Assembly (NCBI RefSeq): GCF_008271365.1
Contig: NZ_CP043430.1
Coordinates: 2,790,001-2,854,000 of the forward strand
Source: Microbacterium sp. 1S1
Lineage (GTDB): Bacteria > Actinomycetota > Actinomycetes > Actinomycetales > Microbacteriaceae
DNA: 64,000 nucleotides
Direction of reading: 5' to 3'
This document shows, in pieces, positions 56,079-64,000 of the stretch; position 1 is the stretch's first letter, and each line of letters opens with the position of its first letter. Position numbers and translations under genes: made by a program. The notes below the pieces were generated by a model that saw nothing but the letters and a program-made list of their open reading frames with translations, ran no database searches and had not been told where the DNA came from.

Positions 56079-57157
56079 GAGAGCCCTCGTTTCGGCATGC
56101 GATCCCGTGGTCCCGGTCGCTGGGCGCCGCGCCGCTCGGCACGGTTGGCGAACTCGTGCGCCTGCTCGCGCTCGGCCCGCTGTGCCACGCGCCGCTCGTC
56201 GTACTCGCTGTAGGCGTCGACGATCCGCCCCACCAGGGAGTGCCGCACCACGTCGTCGCTGGTCAGACGGGAGAAGTGGATGTCGTCGATGCCGTCGAGC
56301 ACGCGGGTGACCAGTCGAAGGCCGGAGGCTCCCTGCGGGAGGTCGACCTGCGTGATGTCACCGGTGACCACCATCTTCGTGCCGAAACCGAGACGGGTCA
56401 GGAACATCTTCATCTGTTCCGGCGTGGTGTTCTGCGCCTCGTCGAGGACGACGAACGAGTCGTTGAGCGTACGCCCGCGCATGTAGGCGAGCGGGGCGAC
56501 CTCGATCGTCCCGGTCGCCATCAGCCGCGGCACGACCTCCGGGTCCATCATCTCGTTGAGCGCGTCGTAGAGCGGTCGGAGATAGGGATCGATCTTGTCG
56601 GTGAGCGTGCCGGGGAGGAACCCGAGCCGTTCGCCCGCCTCGACGGCCGGACGGGTGAGGATGATGCGGGTGACCTCCTTGCGCTGCAGCGCCTGGACGG
56701 CCTTCGCCATGGCCAGGTAGGTCTTGCCCGTCCCCGCCGGCCCGATGCCGAACACGATCGTGTTCTCCTCGATCGCGTCGACGTACTCCTTCTGCCCGAG
56801 CGTCTTCGGCCGGATCACCTTGCCGCGCGTGGACAGGATCGCCTCGCCCAGCACTTCGCTGGGACGCGGACCCCCCTCCTGCCGGAGCATCCGCGCCGAG
56901 CTGGAGACGTCGCTCGGCGCGAGGTCGTGGCCGGCCTTGGTCATCGCGAGCAGTTCGTCGACGAGGTTCTTGGCCGCGGCGACCGCCGCACGCTCGCCCG
57001 TGAGCGTGATCTCGTTGCCGCGGACGAGCACCTGCACATCGCGGTGCTCGCGCTCCAGCATCCGCAGCAGCCGGTCCTGGGGACCGAGCAACTGCACCAT
57101 CGCGACACCATCGGCGTAGAGCCGTTCGGTGACGTTTTCCTGATCGTCAGAAGCCAA
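56075..57157 (-). CDS. PhoH-like ATPase
   Basis: 360 aa from TTG 57157, overlapping the HIT gene by 11 bp. An N-terminal KH-like segment (VQLLGPQDRLLRMLEREHRD) precedes the PhoH ATPase domain: Walker A VFGIGPAGTGKTYLAMAKAV, RPAVEAGERLGFLPGTLTDK, and Walker B DSFVVLDEAQNTTPEQMKMF. PhoH proteins are RNA-related ATPases typically next to ybeY. Start choice rests on the absence of a better in-frame start. Confidence 0.92.
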   Translation of the reverse strand: MASDDQENVTERLYADGVAMVQLLGPQDRLLRMLEREHRDVQVLVRGNEITLTGERAAVAAAKNLVDELLAMTKAGHDLAPSDVSSSARMLRQEGGPRPSEVLGEAILSTRGKVIRPKTLGQKEYVDAIEENTIVFGIGPAGTGKTYLAMAKAVQALQRKEVTRIILTRPAVEAGERLGFLPGTLTDKIDPYLRPLYDALNEMMDPEVVPRLMATGTIEVAPLAYMRGRTLNDSFVVLDEAQNTTPEQMKMFLTRLGFGTKMVVTGDITQVDLPQGASGLRLVTRVLDGIDDIHFSRLTSDDVVRHSLVGRIVDAYSEYDERRVAQRAEREQAHEFANRAERRGAQRPGPRDRMPKRGLS

Positions 57158-57494
57158 CGAGCTTGTTCTCCTCGAGGTTGCCGAGCACATGGGCGTGCAC
57201 GTGGAAGACGGACTGCGCGACACTCGCGCCGTTGTTGAAGATGAGGCGGTACTCGCCGTTGGCGTGCTCCTCGGCGATGCGCTTGGCGGCGCCGACCATC
57301 TCGGCGAGCAGCGCGGGGTCTCCTGCCGCGAGTTCCGTGACGTCGCGGTACTCCTCGGTCTTGGGGATGACGAGCACGTGGAGCGGCGCCTGCGGGTCGA
57401 TGTCGCGGATCGCGAAGACCCGGCCCGTGTCGAGCAGGATCTCGCCCGGGATGTCCCCGGCGAGGATGCGCGTGAAGATCGAGGGTTCGCTCAT
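57147..57494 (-). CDS. HIT-family nucleotide-binding protein
   Basis: 115 aa from ATG 57494. Histidine triad FHVHAHVLGNL near the C-terminus; N-terminal FTRILAGDIPGEILLDT is typical of HINT-type purine nucleoside phosphoramidases. Intact triad, so probably active. Between rsmE and phoH on the same strand. Confidence 0.94.
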   Translation of the reverse strand: MSEPSIFTRILAGDIPGEILLDTGRVFAIRDIDPQAPLHVLVIPKTEEYRDVTELAAGDPALLAEMVGAAKRIAEEHANGEYRLIFNNGASVAQSVFHVHAHVLGNLEENKLVGF

Positions 57495-57532
57495 GCTCAC
57501 AGCTTACCGGGGGGGATGCTCGGCGCGGCCGG

Positions 57533-58261
57533 TCACCAGCGGCCGAGGGCCACCGACAGCACGGCGATGGCGGCGGGGCCCGCCGTCGACGTGCGCAGCA
57601 CGGTGTCGCCGAGCAGCACGCGCTCGGCCCCGGCGGCCGTGAGCTTCTCGAGCTCTTCCGGAGCGATCCCGCCCTCCGGCCCCACCACGAGGACCAGGTC
57701 GCGCTCATCGGGGACGAGCGTGGAGAGCCGGGCGGGAGCGGTCGGGTCGAGCAGCAGTACCCGCTGCGACGCAGCCCGGGCGGCGAGCTGTGCGGTCGAC
57801 TCGGGAGCAGCCACCTCCGGTACCCAGGACCGGTGCGCCTGCTTGGCCGCCTCGCGGACGATCGTCGCCCAGCGCTCCCTCCCCTTCGCGGCTTTCGGAC
57901 CTTCCCAGCGCGACACGCTCCGAGCCGCCTGCCACGGCACGATCTCGTCCACGCCCAGCTCGCACGCCGCCTGCACCGCGAGCTCGTCGCGGTCGCCCTT
58001 GGCCAACGCCTGCACGAGCACGAGACGCGGAGTCGCCGGCGCATGCTCGACGCGTTCCGCGATCCGCACGTCGACCCGCGACGGCGACACCTCCTCGGCG
58101 ACACCGGTCAGCCAGACGCCGCGACCGTCCCCCACGGTGACGCTCTCGCCGATGCGAAGACGCCGAACGACGGCCGCGTGCTTGGCCTCGGCCCCGGTCA
58201 GCGACACGAGGCCGCCCACCGCGGCGTCGCCGGCGGATTCGACGAGGAAGTGCAGCGCCAC
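57533..58261 (-). CDS. rsmE: 16S rRNA m3U1498 methyltransferase RsmE
   Basis: 242 aa from GTG 58261, two bases after the dnaJ stop. SPOUT-class methyltransferase: GAEAKHAAVVRRLRIGESVT near the N-terminus, VQALAKGDRDELAVQAACEL, and the SAM knot LVLVVGPEGGIAPEELEKL with VLLGDTVLRTSTAGPAAIAV. The longer frame upstream is antisense-like sequence inside dnaJ. dnaJ-rsmE linkage is standard. Confidence 0.95.
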   Translation of the reverse strand: MALHFLVESAGDAAVGGLVSLTGAEAKHAAVVRRLRIGESVTVGDGRGVWLTGVAEEVSPSRVDVRIAERVEHAPATPRLVLVQALAKGDRDELAVQAACELGVDEIVPWQAARSVSRWEGPKAAKGRERWATIVREAAKQAHRSWVPEVAAPESTAQLAARAASQRVLLLDPTAPARLSTLVPDERDLVLVVGPEGGIAPEELEKLTAAGAERVLLGDTVLRTSTAGPAAIAVLSVALGRW

Positions 58262-58263
58262 GA

Positions 58264-59412
<1,149 letters not shown>

Positions 59413-60444
59413 TCAGCGGCCGGCCTCGTCGTCGTCGAGCATCCGGGACAGGTAGCGGGCGACCGCCCGCGCCGCTGCCAGGTTGCTCGGATAGTCCATC
59501 CGGGTCGGCCCCATGACGCCGACCCGTGCGGTGCCCGTGGGGGCCGCGTAGTTGCTCGCCACGATCGACGCCTCTCCCAGTCCGAAGGGCGCGTTCTCGG
59601 TGCCGATGCTCGCCGCGAGGCCGTGCTCGTCGGCCACCATCTCGCTCATGAGTCGCAGGAGCGTCACCTGCTCCTCGATGGCTTCGAGGAGCGGATGGAT
59701 GCTGCCGCGGAAGTCCTGCTCTCGGCGCGCCAGCGTCGCCGCGCCGGCCATCACGAGGCGCTCTTGACGGAAGCTTCCGAGCTCGTCGATCACCACACCG
59801 GCGAGGGTGCGAAGCAGCCGGTCCTGCGGGGTCTCTTCGGCCGCAAGGAGGGCCTGGAGGCGGTCGGACGCCGCCGCGATCGCCTGCCCCGTGATGAGCG
59901 CCGACAGCCTCGCACGGAGCAGCGCGAGGTCGGCCTCGTCGATCGTGTCCGGCAGCGCCGTCATCCGCTGGGACACTCCGCCGGCGTCCGTCACCAGGAC
60001 CGTGAGAAGACGGTTGGGAGCCAGCGCCACGAGTTCGACGTGCGTCACGTGCGCCCGCGCGAAAGACGGGTACTGCGCGAGGGCGACCTGTCCGGTGAGC
60101 TGCGTGAGCACCCGCACCGTCCTCGCCATGAGGTCATCGAGGTCGGCGGGGTCGGTGAGGAAAGACTCGATCGCCGAGCGCTGCGCGGTGGAGAGCGGGC
60201 GGAGCTGCGCGAGGTGATTGACGAACACCCGATACCCCTTGTCGGTGGGCACGCGGCCGGACGACGTGTGTGGAGCCGTGATCAGCTCCTCGTCCTCCAA
60301 CTGCGCCATGTCGTTGCGGATCGTCGCGGCGGACACCCCGAAGGAGTGGCGGTCGACGATGGAACGGCTGCCGACGGGTTCATGGGTCTCGACGTAGTCC
60401 TGCACGATCGCGCGGAGAACCTGCAGCCCTCGCTCTGTGACCAT
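59413..60444 (-). CDS. hrcA: Heat-inducible transcription repressor HrcA
   Basis: 343-aa repressor of class I heat-shock genes that binds CIRCE. Winged helix MVTERGLQVLRAIVQDYVET and GVSAATIRNDMAQLEDEELI; IRNDM and TSSGRVPTDKGYRVFVNHL are diagnostic. A CIRCE element lies 27 bp upstream, so hrcA-dnaJ-rsmE should be autoregulated. Confidence 0.96.
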   Translation of the reverse strand: MVTERGLQVLRAIVQDYVETHEPVGSRSIVDRHSFGVSAATIRNDMAQLEDEELITAPHTSSGRVPTDKGYRVFVNHLAQLRPLSTAQRSAIESFLTDPADLDDLMARTVRVLTQLTGQVALAQYPSFARAHVTHVELVALAPNRLLTVLVTDAGGVSQRMTALPDTIDEADLALLRARLSALITGQAIAAASDRLQALLAAEETPQDRLLRTLAGVVIDELGSFRQERLVMAGAATLARREQDFRGSIHPLLEAIEEQVTLLRLMSEMVADEHGLAASIGTENAPFGLGEASIVASNYAAPTGTARVGVMGPTRMDYPSNLAAARAVARYLSRMLDDDEAGR

Positions 60445-60470
60445 GGCTTCCCCTTCCCGCCGACCGCGTG

Positions 60471-60497
60471 CTGGCACTCTGACACCCTGAGTGCCAA
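60471..60497. promoter_or_regulatory. CIRCE element
   Basis: TGGCACTC - 9 nt - GAGTGCCAA matches the CIRCE inverted repeat (consensus TTAGCACTC-N9-GAGTGCTAA) with C/G changes at one symmetric position. It lies just upstream of hrcA. Confidence 0.92.
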
Positions 60498-60552
60498 TCC
60501 TACCTCCTGTGACCGAGGAGATCACCGAAGCCGAGGTCGCCCGCGGAGGGAC

Positions 60553-61770
60553 TCAGTCGGTGAGCTCGCGGACGACGGCATCGGCGAGGAGGCGTCCGCG
60601 GAGGGTGAGTTGCACGCGGCCGTGGATCGCCGCCGGCGCATCGATCAGGCCGTCCGCGATGAGCCCCGCGATCCGATCCCTGTTCGGTTCCGGCACGTCC
60701 GCGACGGCGATCCCCTCACGGAGGCGGCTGAGAAGCAGGATGCGCTCCAACGTCCGGGCCTCGACGTCGGGGCGTTCGCGCCCTGCCGCCGGCGACGACG
60801 AAGCCGCCAGACGCTGCGCGTACGCCGCGGGATGCTTGACGTTCCACCATCGGAGCCCTGCGACGTGGCTGTGCGCGCCAGGCCCGAAACCCCACCAGTC
60901 GCTTCCCCGCCAGTAGGCGAGGTTGTGCCGTGAGCGCTGCTCGGCACTGCGTGCCCAGTTGCTGACCTCGTACCATTCGAATCCGCCGCCGGCGAGCTTC
61001 GCATCCGCGAGCTCGTACATGTCCGCCTGCAGATCGTCGTCCGGCGTCGGCACTTCCCCCCGGCGGATCTGCCGCGCGAGCTTCGTGCCGTCCTCGACGA
61101 TGAGGGCGTACGCCGAGATGTGATCGGACTCCAGCGCGAGTGCCGCGTCGAGCGAGGCCTCCCAATCGGACAGGGACTCCCCCGGCGCGCCGTAGATGAG
61201 GTCGACGCTCACGGCGAGTCCCGCGTCTTTCGCGGCGGCGACCGCGGTACGGACGTTCTCGGGCCGGTGGGTCCGGTCGAGGGCGGCGAGGACGTGCGGA
61301 ACGGCTGACTGCATGCCAACGGAAAGCCGGGTGACCCCGGCCTCGGCGAGAGTCCGCGCCACCTCCGGCGTCACGGTGTCGGGATTGGCCTCGACCGTCA
61401 CCTCGGCGTTCGGGGCGAGACCGAACGCGGCCGTCGCTGCCCCGAGCATGCGGGCCAGGTCGCCGGCGGGCAGGAGCGTGGGGGTGCCACCGCCGAAGAA
61501 CACGGTGTCCATCGGACGCAGGGCGTCGGCCTCGTCCAGCACCCTCCGGGCGAGAGCGATCTCACCGATGAGGGTGGAGGCGTAGTCCTCCTGCTTCGCC
61601 CCGCGGAGCTCGCTGGACGTGTAGGTGTTGAAGTCGCAGTAGCCGCAGCGTACGCGGCAGAACGGAACGTGGAGATAGGCGGAGAACGGGGTCTCCGCGG
61701 AGATCGGAAGGTCGCCGGGGAGCCGCCCGTCCGCGGGCGCCGGATCTCCGAGCGGAAGAGGTCCCGCCAT
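60553..61770 (-). CDS. hemW: Radical SAM heme chaperone HemW
   Basis: 405 aa from ATG 61770 (TGATG with the upstream stop; GTG 61773 also possible). Radical SAM cluster CRVRCGYCDF (CxxxCxxC) in AYLHVPFCRVRCGYCDFNTY; VFFGGGTPTLLPAGDLARML, VTRLSVGMQSAVPHVLAALD. HemW delivers heme to respiratory enzymes; formerly annotated as oxygen-independent coproporphyrinogen oxidase. The HemW-type CxxxCxxC lacks the extra Cys of true HemN. Order lepA-DUF1990-hemW-hrcA-dnaJ is typical. Confidence 0.94.
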   Translation of the reverse strand: MAGPLPLGDPAPADGRLPGDLPISAETPFSAYLHVPFCRVRCGYCDFNTYTSSELRGAKQEDYASTLIGEIALARRVLDEADALRPMDTVFFGGGTPTLLPAGDLARMLGAATAAFGLAPNAEVTVEANPDTVTPEVARTLAEAGVTRLSVGMQSAVPHVLAALDRTHRPENVRTAVAAAKDAGLAVSVDLIYGAPGESLSDWEASLDAALALESDHISAYALIVEDGTKLARQIRRGEVPTPDDDLQADMYELADAKLAGGGFEWYEVSNWARSAEQRSRHNLAYWRGSDWWGFGPGAHSHVAGLRWWNVKHPAAYAQRLAASSSPAAGRERPDVEARTLERILLLSRLREGIAVADVPEPNRDRIAGLIADGLIDAPAAIHGRVQLTLRGRLLADAVVRELTD

Positions 61771-62423
61771 CACACGGGGGTCGCGTAGAGCGGGGAGATC
61801 GCGCGGAGGTAACGCGCGAAGAGCTCGCGACGACGGCGCTTCATCAGGGCCGGAACGAGGCGGTAGAGGAGAGTGTTCGGAGCGTCGAAGGCCCGGACGG
61901 TGAACCAGACCTCGTCGTTGTCCTCGCGCCAGTCCACATCGAACGACTCCTCGCCGCTGACGACGGACCCGCCGACCGTGCCCAGCACGAATCCGATCCG
62001 GCGGGTCTCCTCGGTGACGGAGATCACCCTCAGCTCGGAATCGGCGCGCATGCCGCCGACGCGACCCCGCAGGTGCAGCGTCATCCCGGCACCCACGAAG
62101 GGCATCCCTTCCGCGTCGTACCGCGGCTCCACGTCGCGCTTACTCGGCGCGATCGGGTTGCCTTCCGCGTCGAAGCTCACCCCCGCATACGCAGGACCGG
62201 GAGCGGGTCGGACGTCTTCCACGGAGAGCCCGGCCGCGCGCTGCGCCGTCCACGACAGCAGCGCTTCGCCGGCCGTCTGGAACCGCTCTTCGCCGCTGCC
62301 GATCCGCCAGGACTCCTCCGCCGGAACGCTGCGCTCCGGCGGGTACTGCATCAGGTCGGGGGCATGGGTCGCACCCACGGCCGCATAGTCCACCGTGTCG
62401 TCTCGGAAAGTCCCGCGCCGCAT
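61770..62423 (-). CDS. DUF1990-family protein
   Basis: 217 aa from ATG 62423 (MRRGTFRDDTVDYAAVGATH). DUF1990 features: FQTAGEALLSWTAQRAAGLS, RRIGFVLGTVGGSVVSGEES and the Trp-rich VDWREDNDEVWFTVRAFDAP. Lipocalin/START-like small fold; function unknown. Coupled to hemW by TGATG. Confidence 0.87.
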   Translation of the reverse strand: MRRGTFRDDTVDYAAVGATHAPDLMQYPPERSVPAEESWRIGSGEERFQTAGEALLSWTAQRAAGLSVEDVRPAPGPAYAGVSFDAEGNPIAPSKRDVEPRYDAEGMPFVGAGMTLHLRGRVGGMRADSELRVISVTEETRRIGFVLGTVGGSVVSGEESFDVDWREDNDEVWFTVRAFDAPNTLLYRLVPALMKRRRRELFARYLRAISPLYATPV

Positions 62424-62492
62424 GAGTTCCAGCCTACTTCGCGTTACCTGAGCGAACACCCCCCGCGCCGCACGCCGTCACATCCAACGGAG

Positions 62493-62605
62493 AGGCTGGG
62501 TCCCTGAGCCCGCCGGAAGGCCCGCTACCCGGTGTCGAAGGGCTCCTCCACAAGGCTGGGTCCCTGGGCCTGTGCTCAGCGACCGACCGAGCGCTCAGGG
62601 ACCCG
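62493..62605. repeat. REP-like repeats between lepA and DUF1990 gene
   Basis: AGGCTGGGTCCCTG occurs at 62493-62506 and 62553-62566. A complementary GCTCAGGGACCC follows at about 62590-62601, so the second copy can fold into a long hairpin. Units of this GGTCCCTGAGC type are common intergenic palindromes in Microbacteriaceae, from general knowledge. They fill the ~200-bp lepA downstream region. Confidence 0.55.
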
Positions 62606-62625
62606 CCGAGAGCAAGAGCGAACGG

Positions 62626-64000
62626 CTACTTCTTGTCCTTGGTCTCGACGTCCCCGGAGAGCGCAGCGATGAAGGCTTCCTGGGGGACCTCGACGCGACC
62701 CACCATCTTCATGCGCTTCTTGCCCTCCTTCTGCTTCTCGAGGAGCTTGCGCTTACGGGTGATGTCGCCGCCGTAGCATTTCGCGAGCACGTCCTTGCGG
62801 ATCGCGCGGATGGTCTCGCGAGCGATGATGCGCGCACCGATCGCCGCCTGGATGGGCACCTCGAACTGCTGGCGAGGGATGAGCTTGCGCAACCGCTCCG
62901 CCATCATCGTCCCGTAGGCGTACGCCTTGTCGCGGTGCACGATCGAGCTGAACGCGTCGACCTTCTCGCCCTGCAGGAGGATGTCGACCTTGACCAGGTC
63001 GGCCTCCTGCTGACCGGAGGGCTCGTAGTCCAGGGAGGCATAACCCTGCGTCTTGGACTTGAGCTGGTCGAAGAAGTCGAACACGATCTCGCCGAGCGGC
63101 ATGTTGTAGCGCAGTTCGACGCGCTCCTCGGAGAAGTACTCCATGCCGAGCAGCGTGCCGCGCCGTGACTGGCACAGCTCCATGACGGTACCGACGTAGT
63201 CCTTGGGCAGCAGGATCGCCGCCTTCACCATCGGCTCCGACACCGAGCCGATGCGCCCGTCCGGGTACTCGCTCGGGTTCGTGACGGTCACCGTCTCGCC
63301 GGTGTCGCTCGTCACGACCTCGTAGATCACGCTCGGGGCGGTCGTGATGAGGTCGAGGCCGAACTCGCGCGAAAGCCGCTCGGTCACGATCTCCAGGTGC
63401 AGCAGGCCGAGGAAGCCGCAGCGGAATCCGAAGCCGAGGGCCACGGACGTCTCCGGCTCGTACTGCAGCGAAGCGTCGGAGAGCTTCAGCTTGTCGAGCG
63501 CCTCGCGCAGTTCCGCGTAGTCGCTCCCGTCGATGGGGTAGATACCAGAGAAGACCATGGGCTTCGGGTCGGTGTAGCCGGGAAGCGCCTCCGCTGCGGG
63601 CTTGCGCGCGTTGGTGATCGTGTCGCCGACCTTGGACTGCCGCACGTCCTTCACGCCGGTGATGAGGTATCCCACCTCCCCGACGCCGAGGCCTTTGGTC
63701 GGGGTGGGCTCCGGACTGGAGACGCCGACCTCGAGCGCCTCGTGGTTCGCGCCGGTGGACATCATCTGGATGCGCTCGCGGGGCGAGAGGCTGCCGTCGA
63801 CCATCCGGACGTAGGTGACGACGCCACGGTAGGCGTCGTACACGGAGTCGAAGATCATGGCACGGGCCGGGGCATCGGCATCCCCGACCGGAGCCGGGAT
63901 CTCCTCGACGATCCGGTCGAGAAGGTCCTCCACGCCCATGCCGGTCTTCCCGGACACGCGCAGCACGTCCTCCGGCTTGCCGCCGATGAGCGAGGCGAGC
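62626..64000 (-). CDS. lepA: Elongation factor 4 (LepA), 5' end outside window
   Basis: C-terminal 458 residues of the ribosomal back-translocase GTPase EF-4. The frame is open to the right edge ([20 protein letters not shown]). Visible: [60 protein letters not shown] and the C-terminal [20 protein letters not shown], which is unique to LepA. The GTPase N-terminus lies outside. Confidence 0.97.
   Translation of the reverse strand, partial: LASLIGGKPEDVLRVSGKTGMGVEDLLDRIVEEIPAPVGDADAPARAMIFDSVYDAYRGVVTYVRMVDGSLSPRERIQMMSTGANHEALEVGVSSPEPTPTKGLGVGEVGYLITGVKDVRQSKVGDTITNARKPAAEALPGYTDPKPMVFSGIYPIDGSDYAELREALDKLKLSDASLQYEPETSVALGFGFRCGFLGLLHLEIVTERLSREFGLDLITTAPSVIYEVVTSDTGETVTVTNPSEYPDGRIGSVSEPMVKAAILLPKDYVGTVMELCQSRRGTLLGMEYFSEERVELRYNMPLGEIVFDFFDQLKSKTQGYASLDYEPSGQQEADLVKVDILLQGEKVDAFSSIVHRDKAYAYGTMMAERLRKLIPRQQFEVPIQAAIGARIIARETIRAIRKDVLAKCYGGDITRKRKLLEKQKEGKKRMKMVGRVEVPQEAFIAALSGDVETKDKK

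Overview
The window is high-GC, densely packed DNA with many GTG/TTG starts and 1-4 bp start/stop overlaps. It looks like an actinobacterial chromosome, most like Microbacteriaceae (Microbacterium-type). This rests on the pentose-phosphate cluster with opcA, the dnaJ2/rsmE/HIT/phoH/ybeY/era run behind an HrcA/CIRCE site, and overall gene content. No species is claimed.

Region 1 (1-15.7 kb) is core chromosome. ctaB (heme O synthase, truncated by the window edge) is divergent from a tkt-tal-pgi-zwf-opcA-pgl operon for the pentose phosphate pathway. Then come a DMT-type membrane protein, peptide deformylase, a septum-formation-type lipoprotein, and a PucR regulator divergent from a zinc alcohol dehydrogenase plus APC permease.

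Region 2 (15.81-35.72 kb) is a ~19.9 kb genomic island inserted in the 3' end of tRNA-Asn(GTT). It is bounded by a 39-bp direct repeat: a truncated tRNA copy at 15812-15850 and the 3' half of the intact tRNA at 35677-35715. Its core is a complete type 1 BREX phage-defence operon on the minus strand: HTH regulator, brxA, brxB, brxC, pglX, pglZ, brxL. pglX is rearranged. The N-terminal methyltransferase plus specificity region (26710-29301) is separated from its conserved C-terminal domain (23061-24035). Between them lie an inverted, promoterless second specificity cassette and a frameshifted tyrosine recombinase gene. The two cassettes share a 473-bp inverted repeat (25597-26069 and 27402-27874) that reads as identical, so recombination there would swap the PglX target-recognition domain. 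A well-supported 68-codon ORF is nested between the PglX C-terminal part and pglZ. Two uncharacterised genes lie downstream of brxL. Near the right end are an orphan antitoxin-like XRE gene and an excisionase-like gene.

Region 3 (35.8-64 kb) returns to core chromosome: an ABC ATPase, dnaG-dgt-dusB, a glutathione-peroxidase-type enzyme, a secreted phosphoesterase, a DsbA-family protein, a P-loop kinase-like protein, uppS-recO, a TRIC channel, TetR/VOC, leuA, a lipoprotein, a quinone oxidoreductase, a sigma/anti-sigma/secreted-protein operon, era/CBS-protein/ybeY/phoH/HIT, rsmE/dnaJ/hrcA with a CIRCE element, hemW/DUF1990, and lepA (EF-4), cut by the right edge.

Three genes (recombinase, dusB, phosphoesterase) carry apparent single-base frameshifts. 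At least two sit in or beside C/G runs, so base-calling error should be excluded before biology is inferred.
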